From NCBI GenBank assembly GCA_902573565.1, contig CACGKI010000005.1, forward strand, positions 1 to 64,000: a stretch of 64,000 nt of DNA. Reading direction: 5' to 3'. Origin of the DNA: an uncultured Prochlorococcus sp. GTDB taxonomy: Bacteria > Cyanobacteriota > Cyanobacteriia > PCC-6307 > Cyanobiaceae. This document shows, piece after piece, positions 7,051 to 13,671 of the stretch. The translations under genes and the position numbers were made by a program. The notes under the pieces were generated by a model, which worked only from the letters and a program-made list of their open reading frames with translations, searched no databases and had not been told where the DNA came from. Each line of letters starts with the position of its first letter. The first letter of the stretch is position 1.

Positions 7051-7236
7051 TTAGGCCTCTACTTTAAGTAGTGATTCTAGTTCTTTCGTATCTATACATT
7101 TTTTATCCTCAGGCGAGCATTCAATTTCTGCCATCTTTTCATTATGAGAAGTGCAGCCACCTGCATTTGCATTAGATATTGAAAACAAAGTCAGTACTCC
7201 TAAAATTAAGACACATGAGGGGTTAATCAATTTCAT
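7051..7236 (-). CDS. Small secreted Cys-containing protein (61 aa)
   Basis: A signal peptide (residues 1-25, ending N-A-N-A) is followed by a mature peptide of about 36 aa with three cysteines: G-G-C-T-S-H, I-E-C-S and K-K-C-I-D. It is acidic at the C-terminus. It has zero spacing to the downstream KKG-repeat membrane protein, which suggests translational coupling. The function is unknown; disulphide or metal binding is possible but not shown. Confidence 0.55.
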   Translation of the reverse strand: MKLINPSCVLILGVLTLFSISNANAGGCTSHNEKMAEIECSPEDKKCIDTKELESLLKVEA

Positions 7237-7318
7237 AAGTTTATTTTTATTATGGAAAAATAATTTCGCAATTGCGAAGATGATATTTTCTTCTGCAAAA
7301 AAATCCCCTTATATATAT

Positions 7319-7498
7319 TTATTTGTAGTAATTAATTAAGTCGATAATTAATATTGATAGTAATGAAAAACCTAAAAAGAAAGGTAAATAAGGATATTTA
7401 TTTAAAATTTTGTTTAATTGATTTTTCGATGTTTGTTTTTCCTTTTTCTTTTCTCTAGGTGGCAAGCCTAACTCTTCCCTTCTCTTAGCTTCTCCCAT
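7319..7498 (-). CDS. DUF2839-type membrane protein (59 aa)
   Basis: The start at ATG 7498 gives MGEAKRREELGLPPREKKK, which matches the cyanobacterial DUF2839 signature (M-G-E-A-K-R-R-x-x-L-G-L-P-P-R). A single transmembrane helix follows near the C-terminus. The longer upstream in-frame extension lacks family character and was not chosen. The role is unknown; the family is restricted to cyanobacteria and relatives. Confidence 0.7.
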   Translation of the reverse strand: MGEAKRREELGLPPREKKKEKQTSKNQLNKILNKYPYLPFFLGFSLLSILIIDLINYYK

Positions 7499-7623
7499 AA
7501 ATTTTGACCTATTTAAGACTATTTTATACACTTAGCAAAAGTAGTGTATTGTTCTAGATTTAAATTGTTAACGGTTAATTTAGTGTAAATATTGGATATA
7601 TTAAAAATATATAAAAAAATTAC

Positions 7624-7731
7624 ATGATAGAAGTAGTTTGGTCAGTAAATATAATGATTGCGATTCTTATTATTGGTGTTGCTTGGGTTCTTTATTACAT
7701 ATTTACTTATGATCAAAAATTTAGTTCCTAG
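7624..7731 (+). CDS. One-helix membrane peptide (35 aa)
   Basis: MIEVVWSVNIMIAILIIG opens one long transmembrane helix, followed by Y-Y-I-F-T-Y-D-Q-K-F-S-S. The size resembles small photosystem or cytochrome b6f subunits, but I cannot match it to any known one. It lies 4 bp upstream of the Nif11-like gene and probably shares its mRNA. Confidence 0.45.
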   Translation: MIEVVWSVNIMIAILIIGVAWVLYYIFTYDQKFSS

Positions 7732-7735
7732 ATAA

Positions 7736-7918
7736 ATGTCAGATAAAGATCTAAGTAATTTTCTAAAAAAAATAGAGCAACTTAATCAAATTGTTGAGCT
7801 AATAAAAAATAATCCTAGTAAAAAGTTATCCCTTTCAAAATGCAAAAATCATGATGAAGTAATTAAATTAACCACTGAATGGGGTTTTGATATTGGTAAA
7901 AGGTGGGGAGAATATTAA
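7736..7918 (+). CDS. Nif11-like small protein (60 aa)
   Basis: The sequence has the helical Nif11-type pattern: an N-terminal L-S-N-F-L-K-K-I-E, a central I-K-N-N-P, then K-N-H-D-E-V-I-K-L-T-T-E-W-G-F-D-I-G. It ends K-R-W-G-E-Y. Nif11 domains occur in nif-associated proteins and as leader peptides of lanthipeptides. Here there is no GG cleavage site, no Cys-rich core and no modifying enzyme nearby, so a stand-alone function is more likely. Confidence 0.55.
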   Translation: MSDKDLSNFLKKIEQLNQIVELIKNNPSKKLSLSKCKNHDEVIKLTTEWGFDIGKRWGEY

Positions 7919-8003
7919 TTGATTTTATTATCAGCATTATTAAAATTGCCATCAACTTCAAATTAAATTCCTAAGATTAATAAGTATTTCTTGTATTGAA
8001 GTT

Positions 8004-8774
8004 ATGAAAGAAATTGGAAAGATAAAATCAAATATATACAAAATATCCGCTGTTACAGATAGAGGGCAAAGATTAAATAAATTAATTTCTCCCATGTATG
8101 AGGAAAAAGCTAATGAAATGGATAAATTGATTGATGCTCTTAAGGATTTTAGTTTTGAAATGTCAGAAGAATTATTGTCTGGAGAGTGGGAATTGATTTT
8201 TTCTAATGTTGAATTATTTCGAAGTTCTCCTTTCTTCCTTGCTATTGAAAAGGCATTAAATGATGAATTTAAAAGTAATCTTTTTTTTAAATTACATCAA
8301 TTGCAAGTAGGGTCCTTTGGCATATCAACTATTGGGAGAATTGCTCAAAAGATTGATTTTGAAAAAAAAGAATTTATATCTACTTTTGACACTACAATAT
8401 TTGGGCTCACAACAATTCCTATCTTGGGTTGGTTCAAACTATTGCCTACTTTTGGTGGAAGAGTAATAACCGTAGCAAGTGATTTAGTTTTAAGAAATAA
8501 TTTACTTGATATGAACTTACAAAAGACAAAAGTATCCAAAGTTGATGGACTTAATAAGATTCCATTATTTAGTGAATTACTTATGGATAGATGGTATCCA
8601 GTTAAAGAGGTATGGAATAAGTTACCTTGGAATAAAGAATCGCCAAATTGCCAAGTTTCAATTGTATATTTAGACGAAGAAATGAGAATTATGCAGGATA
8701 TGTATGGGTCTATTTTTATTTATATAAGGCCTTCAATTTCCTTGTTGAATTCAAATAAAATCTCTAATAATTAA
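8004..8774 (+). CDS. PAP/fibrillin-family (plastid lipid-associated) protein
   Basis: A 256-aa protein. The helical N-terminus (residues 1-55) is followed by LLSGEWELIFS (about residues 57-67), the standard start of the fibrillin beta-barrel, then F-D-T-T-I-F-G and a C-terminal M-Q-D-M-Y-G-S-I-F-I-Y-I-R-P strand. Fibrillins are lipocalin-like proteins of thylakoids and plastoglobules that bind lipids or quinones in photosynthetic organisms. No signal peptide is seen, so it likely acts at the cytoplasmic face of thylakoids. It appears to be a single gene with its own promoter. Confidence 0.8.
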   Translation: MKEIGKIKSNIYKISAVTDRGQRLNKLISPMYEEKANEMDKLIDALKDFSFEMSEELLSGEWELIFSNVELFRSSPFFLAIEKALNDEFKSNLFFKLHQLQVGSFGISTIGRIAQKIDFEKKEFISTFDTTIFGLTTIPILGWFKLLPTFGGRVITVASDLVLRNNLLDMNLQKTKVSKVDGLNKIPLFSELLMDRWYPVKEVWNKLPWNKESPNCQVSIVYLDEEMRIMQDMYGSIFIYIRPSISLLNSNKISNN

Positions 8775-8879
8775 TTAAAACACTGAATAATAATTTTGTA
8801 ATTTATAGAAAAAACCATTAAAAATTTATTTTAAAGATTAATTAATAAAAACATCTCACATCTTAAATACAAATAGGTT

Positions 8880-8896
8880 ATGTTCATAATGAACAT
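8880..8896. promoter_or_regulatory. 17-bp palindrome upstream of the TM2 gene
   Basis: ATGTTCAT-A-ATGAACAT is an 8+1+8 perfect inverted repeat that ends 9 bp before the start codon at 8906. A run of seven T follows it. It could be an operator overlapping the ribosome-binding region or a weak intrinsic terminator. It does not match the cyanobacterial LexA or NtcA consensus that I know. Confidence 0.4.
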
Positions 8897-8905
8897 TTTT
8901 TTATT

Positions 8906-9220
8906 ATGCTTAGAAATCAAGAAAAAAATTCAGTTGTTAGAGGAATATTCCTAATAGGAGGTTGGGGCTTAGGTCTAGACAGATTCTACGAAGGAGACAA
9001 AAAAGGTGGCTTTTTATCAATCATTGGTTGGAGTATCACATTTTTTAGCTTTATATTTCTTAAATGTTCAGGTTATGAATATGTTGAGGGTGTGAAAAAT
9101 TATTCAAATTATTCCCCTAACCCTTTAATAGTATTACCTTTACTGGCAGGAGCATATGGTGGCTTTCTAATAATTAAGAAGGCATTTAGATTAGCAAAAC
9201 AATTTGAGAATGCTGAATAA
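8906..9220 (+). CDS. TM2-domain membrane protein
   Basis: A 104-aa protein with the TM2 signature: hydrophobic helix 1 ending GGWGLGLDRFYEGDKKGG (about residues 18-35), then helix 2 (about 37-53) and a further helix at about 72-88. The D-R-F-Y-x-G motif between helices is the defining feature. TM2 proteins are small membrane proteins of unsettled function. A palindrome sits immediately upstream of the start. Confidence 0.75.
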   Translation: MLRNQEKNSVVRGIFLIGGWGLGLDRFYEGDKKGGFLSIIGWSITFFSFIFLKCSGYEYVEGVKNYSNYSPNPLIVLPLLAGAYGGFLIIKKAFRLAKQFENAE

Positions 9221-9238
9221 TACTACCAGCAGTTAAAT

Positions 9239-9400
9239 TCAAGATAATAATCCTGATCCTTTCAAATAAAATTTAAATAAAAGAATCACTAAAAGGTTTA
9301 CTATTGCTAAAGCTACTAAACCATTTCTGTTTTTTACATCTAATTTTTTGACTAAATTAGAAAGATAAACTACAGGATTTTCTGGCTCTTTATTATCCAA
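9239..9400 (-). CDS. Possible small membrane protein with TTG start (53 aa)
   Basis: The minus-strand frame from TTG 9400 reads (M)DNKEPENPVVYLSNLVKK, then K-N-R-N-G-L-V-A-L and one transmembrane helix. No ATG is available after the in-frame stop upstream. Composition and architecture are like other picocyanobacterial one-helix proteins. It is convergent with the TM2 gene, with 18 bp between stops. It could be a remnant if TTG is not used. Confidence 0.4.
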   Translation of the reverse strand: MDNKEPENPVVYLSNLVKKLDVKNRNGLVALAIVNLLVILLFKFYLKGSGLLS

Positions 9401-9496
9401 GTTTTTTTTAAATATTAATTTGACAAGAAAATATCACAGTTTCATTTGAAGAATCAAAATTGTAAAGATGAAAATCCAAAAAGAAATAAATAATTT

Positions 9497-9871
9497 TTAA
9501 CCCATAATTCCTGCATTTCTTAAAAACGCTTTACCCATATTGCCAATTACAAAAAATAGAGACAGATTAATTAAAAGGACTATTAATAATGCCAACATTT
9601 TATAGTTTGGATTAGTTGAAATGCCATCAAATCCATTATTAAGAAATCTTTTAAAAAGTGATTTGTCAATTTTTAGTTTTTGTTGCTCAGAATCAAGTTT
9701 TACTTTTTCTTCTGAAGAATCTTGATTACTTGCTTTCTCTAGAAATTCTGTAAATGCCTTAACATTTTCTTCTTTTTTATTCCCCTCATTAAGATCTTTA
9801 TTGTCTTCATTCAAGTTGGGGGACGATTCGATTGAATTATTTTCCTCAGGATTAAGTTTTGAATCTTCCAA
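9497..9871 (-). CDS. Acidic tail-anchored membrane protein, hypothetical (124 aa)
   Basis: Residues 1-65 are Glu/Asn/Asp/Ser-rich and probably disordered. A short basic helix follows, then one transmembrane segment (about residues 92-111) and a short tail ending R-N-A-G-I-M-G. This is a tail-anchored topology with a long acidic cytoplasmic region. The family is not recognised. A minus-strand terminator lies about 40 bp upstream and probably ends an independent short transcript. Confidence 0.55.
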   Translation of the reverse strand: MEDSKLNPEENNSIESSPNLNEDNKDLNEGNKKEENVKAFTEFLEKASNQDSSEEKVKLDSEQQKLKIDKSLFKRFLNNGFDGISTNPNYKMLALLIVLLINLSLFFVIGNMGKAFLRNAGIMG

Positions 9872-9905
9872 ATTAATAGTAAATGCTAGGAGTATATTAC
9901 ACCAT

Positions 9906-10014
9906 AAAAAAAACCCACTCGATCAATTGAAGAGAGGGTTAGCTAAGATTAAAGTTCTTTATCCGATAATAATTTATTTTAATTAAATTTGCGGTTGTAG
10001 CATAATGAAGTTTT
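9906..10014 (-). ncRNA. Candidate small RNA with intrinsic terminator
   Basis: On the minus strand a TATAAT box occupies 10022-10027. About 75-100 nt downstream is a hairpin (9912-9940, AACCC-T-CTC pairing with GAG-T-GGGTT, 11-nt loop) followed by a run of T on that strand (9906-9913). No ORF longer than about 11 codons is present in between. The terminator sits upstream of the gene at 9871, so it must end a separate transcript. The start point is inferred from the -10 box only. Confidence 0.4.
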
Positions 10015-10050
10015 AAATTAGATTATATTAAAGGTGATATTTTCGTACAT

Positions 10051-10257
10051 ATGTTAGATGCAAATACTAAAAAAGCATGTAAAGATGATCCCTCAATAAG
10101 AGATATTAAAATTAGAAATATAGAACATGCTATTGAACAAGCAGAATTGATGATAAAAGAATCAAAAATGAGCCAAGAAGAATTAATCTTTTTAAAAAGA
10201 AAAATATCGGACTCAAGACAGGATTTAGAGATACTTTATTTAATGAAAATTCAATGA
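10051..10257 (+). CDS. Small helical hypothetical protein (68 aa)
   Basis: The product starts MLDANTKKACKDDPS and then forms a charged, likely coiled-coil or helical-hairpin region (residues 20-65), ending L-M-K-I-Q. It is soluble with one cysteine. It is divergent from the candidate sRNA at 9906-10014. The family is not recognised. Confidence 0.5.
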   Translation: MLDANTKKACKDDPSIRDIKIRNIEHAIEQAELMIKESKMSQEELIFLKRKISDSRQDLEILYLMKIQ

Positions 10258-10372
10258 ATATAAATTTATTAATCTTTTAAAAGGATTGAATTCCTGCAAA
10301 GAAAATTAATTTGTATATTTGAAGACTTATAAAGTTTAAAGGGAATGTAATTATTTATAAAAAGTTCTAGTT

Positions 10373-10474
10373 ATGTCTAAAAATAATCTTTATATACCTT
10401 TAAAGGTTGTTCCATACATCTTCGTTTCAATTACTGCTATTGCAATAACAGCAGCTACATATGTAATTACTTAG
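10373..10474 (+). CDS. One-helix membrane peptide (33 aa)
   Basis: MSKNNLYIPLKVVPYIF begins a peptide that is almost entirely one transmembrane helix and ends A-T-Y-V-I-T. A good ATG and a stop lie within an otherwise empty gap. Its size is in the range of small photosynthetic complex subunits, but no match was recognised. Confidence 0.4.
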   Translation: MSKNNLYIPLKVVPYIFVSITAIAITAATYVIT

Positions 10475-10538
10475 TTCTATAAGCTATGTAAAGTTTTTAG
10501 ATATTAAGTAAATTAAAATATTTGTAGTAACTAATTAT

Positions 10539-10781
10539 ATGAATAAAGTCAAAATAGCAATTTCTACAATATCAATAATCATACTTTCCCTCATTGGTAT
10601 TAAAAAATTAATTTATATAAATCAAGTTAAAGATTTAAAAAATAAAGAAGAATCAATCTTAAATGAATCCATACGTGTCTTAAATGAATGTTTCGATCTA
10701 AAAAATAAAAATAAAAGAACTCTTAATAAATCAATTGAATTAATTGAGTATTGCTTACAGGAATATGGATATAAAAACTGA
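10539..10781 (+). CDS. Small membrane-anchored or exported protein (80 aa)
   Basis: An N-terminal hydrophobic helix (residues 4-22) is followed by a highly charged helical region with two similar segments: E-E-S-I-L-N-E-S-I-R-V-L-N-E-C and R-T-L-N-K-S-I-E-L-I-E-Y-C. The repeat suggests a short helical hairpin in which the two cysteines could pair. There is no obvious signal cleavage site, so it may stay anchored. Function unknown. Confidence 0.5.
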   Translation: MNKVKIAISTISIIILSLIGIKKLIYINQVKDLKNKEESILNESIRVLNECFDLKNKNKRTLNKSIELIEYCLQEYGYKN

Positions 10782-10908
10782 TTTCAAAACTTGAATAATC
10801 TATTTCCCTAATACTCCACTAATATGCAAATAAAAGTTCCTAATCAATAATCTTGTTATGTTCCATAATTTTTTATTAATAATGTTTTCCTAATTTAATT
10901 TTTTTAAA

Positions 10909-11316
10909 ATGACTAAAGTGAAATGTTCTTATTTAGGAAATTTAAACTGTGAAGCTATTCATCTACAATCTGGTAGTTTTATTAGAACGGATGCACCTTT
11001 AGATCACTGTGGTAAAGGTGAAAGCTTTTCCCCAACTGATTTATTAGCAACATCTCTAGGAACTTGCCTTCTAACCATTATGGCAATCAAAGCTAAATCG
11101 AAAGGATTTGATTTGAAAGGTATATATTTAAATATTGAAAAGCTGATGACACAAAAAAGCGAAAGGAAGATAAAAGAACTAATAATAGATATTTTTATAC
11201 CAGAGAGCACTTCTAATGAAACTATTGATTTTTTGAAAAAAGCTTCCAAAGAATGTCCAGTTACAAGAAATTTATCTCAAGAAATAGATATTAAAATTAG
11301 CTGGCATCATGAATAA
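10909..11316 (+). CDS. OsmC/Ohr-family protein
   Basis: A 135-aa protein with the OsmC fold pattern. The first conserved cysteine is in SLGTCLLTIM (C53), at the start of the long central helix, and the second is in KECPVTRNL (C116). This pair forms the peroxidatic/resolving centre that reduces organic hydroperoxides in OsmC/Ohr proteins. The P-T-D-L-L-A motif before the first Cys is also typical. The length is normal and there is no signal peptide, so it acts in the cytoplasm. The exact substrate is not determined. Confidence 0.85.
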   Translation: MTKVKCSYLGNLNCEAIHLQSGSFIRTDAPLDHCGKGESFSPTDLLATSLGTCLLTIMAIKAKSKGFDLKGIYLNIEKLMTQKSERKIKELIIDIFIPESTSNETIDFLKKASKECPVTRNLSQEIDIKISWHHE

Positions 11317-11346
11317 ATCTAAAACATAGTAATTACATAAAAAATA

Positions 11347-11457
11347 ATGAAATACTTTATTGGAATAGCCATTCTTTTATTTGGAATATATATAACGACA
11401 GACTTGGCATTAAAGACTAGGTTTACAAGAAAAAGACTTTCAAGAGGAAAGAAATAA
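11347..11457 (+). CDS. One-helix basic membrane peptide (36 aa)
   Basis: MKYFIGIAILLFGIYI forms a single helix, followed by T-T-D-L-A-L-K-T-R-F-T-R-K-R and a basic end. It is 30 bp after the OsmC gene on the same strand and could be co-transcribed. Function unknown. Confidence 0.4.
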   Translation: MKYFIGIAILLFGIYITTDLALKTRFTRKRLSRGKK

Positions 11458-11528
11458 ATCTTATAAATTTATATTGCAGATTAAGGTAATAGATTTTTTT
11501 ATACTAAGAATTAAAGGATATTTTAGTT

Positions 11529-11813
11529 TTATTTTTTTACTATTTTTTGGTCAATTAAACTAATCATAGGTATCATGAAATTTACATTTATTCCAACAGT
11601 GCACCATGTATAAATAATAAGAAAAAATATTTTTATAAATAAATTAGGGGGTAAAGTAAAAAATATTTTGAAAAACCCTCCAATGAATAATACCAATATT
11701 CCGATCTGAAAAAGACCTTTGATTATCCATTTAAGTCCATTTTTTTTAATGTTTATATAAAACCAGAAAAAAACAAAACTAGATAACAAAAAATATATAA
11801 AATTTATGATCAT
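11529..11813 (-). CDS. Three-helix membrane protein, hypothetical (94 aa)
   Basis: The protein is very hydrophobic, with three predicted transmembrane segments (about residues 2-21, 32-52 and 58-82). It contains basic loops (N-I-K-K-N-G-L-K-W) and a C-terminal D-Q-K-I-V-K-K. No family motif was recognised. It is a single minus-strand gene with its own short flanks. Confidence 0.5.
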   Translation of the reverse strand: MIINFIYFLLSSFVFFWFYINIKKNGLKWIIKGLFQIGILVLFIGGFFKIFFTLPPNLFIKIFFLIIYTWCTVGINVNFMIPMISLIDQKIVKK

Positions 11814-11951
11814 CTTTTTAGAGAAAATCTAATAAATTTGCCATTAAAAAGGCATGATGACAATTATCACTTTTTTATCTGCTAATTTTTTTTTAAAATG
11901 GAAAAGTTATACAAAAAACAATAAAAATAAATTATTTTTTTATTTTTTATC

Positions 11952-12335
11952 TTAAAACATTTTAGATTTCAGTAAATCAACTCTTTTTTGATTCACTCCC
12001 AAATCACTTTCTCCAACTCTTGATTCTGATCTTATTGATAAGATGTTTGATTCAGGTAGAAAGGATACTTCTAAGTCGTCTACATACTTCATCCATTTAC
12101 TGGTTGCCTCAGCATGAAGATAATCGCCATCTATTTCTACAATCTCAGTTCTTGGAGTGTTTTCGATAAATGTTTTAATCTCTTCAAAAGGTTTCTCAAT
12201 ATTATTAACCTCCCATTCTTCTCGTACACAATGAGCAATCTCTACACAAGGTTTTAGTTCTACATGTGAGGCAAATGATGAAGAAGGGAATAAAAAGCTT
12301 GTACAAATTAAAATTGTTAAAAAAAATATTTTCAT
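11952..12335 (-). CDS. DUF1499-type exported protein
   Basis: A 127-aa protein with a signal peptide (residues 1-22, ending S-S-F-A-S). The mature part matches the C-terminal half of DUF1499: N-T-P-R-T-E-I-V, then D-Y-L-H-A-E-A-T-S-K-W-M-K-Y-V-D-D-L-E, then I-R-S-E-S-R-V-G-E-S-D-L-G-V-N. DUF1499 proteins are periplasmic or thylakoid-lumenal proteins of unknown function found in cyanobacteria and plants. The domain is near full length. The Yfr2-like sRNA gene lies just upstream on the same strand. Confidence 0.75.
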   Translation of the reverse strand: MKIFFLTILICTSFLFPSSSFASHVELKPCVEIAHCVREEWEVNNIEKPFEEIKTFIENTPRTEIVEIDGDYLHAEATSKWMKYVDDLEVSFLPESNILSIRSESRVGESDLGVNQKRVDLLKSKMF

Positions 12336-12466
12336 TAACAGAAGTATTTAACGAATCATAATCTAACGAATTAAATTACTAATTTGTAATGACGTATCTA
12401 ATTATTTTGGAAGAAAGCATATATATTTTTATATTCAGAATTTAATATTTATTCCTAATAATACCC

Positions 12467-12565
12467 AAAAAAAAAGACCCCTCAAAGAGAGATCTTTAAA
12501 AATTGATTTATATCAAGTGTTTCCTTGTTTCCACTGAAATAAATCAATTCCTCCTACACACAAGT
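12467..12565 (-). ncRNA. yfr2: Yfr2-family small RNA
   Basis: The minus strand contains GGAAACAAGGAAACA (12518-12532), which I recognise as the conserved Yfr2-family sequence. Its 5' part has GTGTGTAGGAGG (12550-12561), nearly complementary to the Yfr1 motif ACUCCUCACACAC with one bulged C. A terminator hairpin (12473-12497, ten pairs including G-U, 5-nt loop) is followed by a T run. The 5' end is estimated from an AT-rich -10-like sequence near 12572. The family is near-universal in cyanobacteria, and Prochlorococcus usually carries several copies. Confidence 0.75.
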
Positions 12566-12631
12566 TTAATATCACACTTAAATTCAAAATATGTAATGCC
12601 TCATAGACCTCTATTTTAACTGTCACATCTC

Positions 12632-12743
12632 AAAAAATACAAAAAGTACTCAAACTTTGCGGTCGAGTACTTTTAAAGTTATCAGAAAAAAGTGTGTGAG
12701 GAGTTTCTGATGTATTCAATCTACTCCGTAAGTAATTTAAAAG
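12632..12743 (-). ncRNA. yfr10: Yfr10-like small RNA carrying the Yfr1 motif
   Basis: On the minus strand a TATACT box (12749-12754) precedes a transcript containing ACTCCTCACACAC (12692-12704), identical over 13 nt to the ultraconserved Yfr1 motif. Here the motif lies in the loop of an 8-bp hairpin (arms 12681-12688 and 12704-12711). The RNA ends with a perfect 10-bp terminator stem (12642-12651 with 12665-12674) followed by two T runs. Yfr10 is described as sharing the Yfr1 motif in a different structural context, which fits. It lies upstream of and in tandem with the Yfr2-like gene. Confidence 0.7.
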
Positions 12744-12827
12744 GCTACAGTATAAATTACTAATTATTTAAATCTTTCAGAAAAATTTGACGTTGATGAA
12801 AAAAATAATCAAAAACATAAAAAATTC

Positions 12828-12962
12828 ATGAAAATCATTTACAAAAAAATCATTTTTATTATTTCGGCAATTGCTCTTTTTTCAGTAATAGTGGGTGTTG
12901 TCAAATATTCACTTACTTATATTGAAAATAATCCCGAAAAATACTTACCTACACAAAAGTAA
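12828..12962 (+). CDS. Small membrane-anchored hypothetical protein (44 aa)
   Basis: The product begins MKIIYKKIIFIISAIALF with one transmembrane or signal-anchor helix (residues 7-25). A short polar tail follows: I-E-N-N-P-E-K-Y-L-P-T-Q-K. It has a clean ATG and stop in a gap of otherwise non-coding DNA after the sRNA genes. Function unknown. Confidence 0.4.
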   Translation: MKIIYKKIIFIISAIALFSVIVGVVKYSLTYIENNPEKYLPTQK

Positions 12963-13039
12963 GACAAAAATTAAGTATAAATTCACTTCAAAAAATCTAT
13001 AAAGTGTCTTAAATATGTTTTACATAAACAGCTTTAGTC

Positions 13040-13183
13040 ATGAAAATCAAAAATACTTCAGTTCTTAATCAGGAGAATATTCATTTAAGTCAATTCAAAA
13101 ATAAGCATAAATATCAAATACTTGAGAATTATTGGAAGAAAAGAAAGAAAGAATGTGAAAAAAATCTTTCAAAATTTTGCTAA
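13040..13183 (+). CDS. Small basic hypothetical protein (47 aa)
   Basis: MKIKNTSVLNQENIHL is followed by a strongly basic helical region (Y-W-K-K-R-K-K-E-C-E-K) with two cysteines, one of them at the C-terminus. It is soluble. It lies 9 bp upstream of the next secreted protein and is likely in the same transcript. The family is not recognised. Confidence 0.4.
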   Translation: MKIKNTSVLNQENIHLSQFKNKHKYQILENYWKKRKKECEKNLSKFC

Positions 13184-13192
13184 CTGATAATT

Positions 13193-13441
13193 ATGAATTT
13201 TATTTTTTCTTTTTTATTAGCATCTGTGATGTGGGTACAAGTTCCACAGTGGGAAGCTGACTGGTCAAAATGTGCTGTAGATGTTCCCGATTCATCATGT
13301 CACTGGTACGTAGCTGCTCCCGATAATACTTTTGGGGAAGGATTTAATTGGGAAAACGCTCCTTGGTTTGATGCTAATGGATTACAGGATGTAGCTAAAA
13401 TTGAGAAAGAATCTGTAGTAGAAAAACTTCAAAATAACTAA
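13193..13441 (+). CDS. Small exported Trp-rich protein, hypothetical (82 aa)
   Basis: A short hydrophobic N-terminus (residues 1-15) could be a signal sequence. The mature part is rich in Trp and has two cysteines: D-W-S-K-C-A and S-S-C-H-W-Y-V-A-A-P-D-N. It continues with G-F-N-W-E-N-A-P-W-F-D-A. The composition differs from the Lys/Asn-rich small proteins nearby and suggests a folded extracytoplasmic domain. No family is recognised. Confidence 0.55.
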   Translation: MNFIFSFLLASVMWVQVPQWEADWSKCAVDVPDSSCHWYVAAPDNTFGEGFNWENAPWFDANGLQDVAKIEKESVVEKLQNN

Positions 13442-13524
13442 AGTTTCTATTTCATCAATTAACTTTTAAAAGTATTTAAATCTAGTTGCTTAGTGGTTAA
13501 CTTTTGATTAATTAAAAAATTTTT

Positions 13525-13671
13525 ATGCGTTTCAAAGTAAGTCTCAAAAAAAATGGAAAGGAATTTGATGAAGTTGTTATAGCTAATAATAAAAAAGAGG
13601 CTATGGAAGTAGCTTTAAAAAACAATCCAGACGCTCAAGCATTAAACTCTGATTGGACATTTAAGATTTAA
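13525..13671 (+). CDS. Small soluble hypothetical protein (48 aa)
   Basis: The product starts MRFKVSLKKNGKEFDEVVIA, continues N-N-K-K-E-A-M-E-V-A and ends S-D-W-T-F-K-I. It has a beta-beta-alpha-beta-like pattern, with no cysteines or membrane segment. Its stop abuts the stop of the convergent permease gene (13672). It resembles short picocyanobacterial conserved hypotheticals. Confidence 0.5.
   Translation: MRFKVSLKKNGKEFDEVVIANNKKEAMEVALKNNPDAQALNSDWTFKI

Noticed and set aside
7736..7918. Lanthipeptide precursor with Nif11-type leader
   Set aside because: There is no double-Gly cleavage motif, no Cys/Ser/Thr-rich core and no LanM-type enzyme in the window.
12336..12466. Two TAACGAAT copies near 12350-12372 and an ATTAC/GTAAT stem
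   Set aside because: The repeats are short and expected by chance in AT-rich DNA. No further copies or function could be supported.
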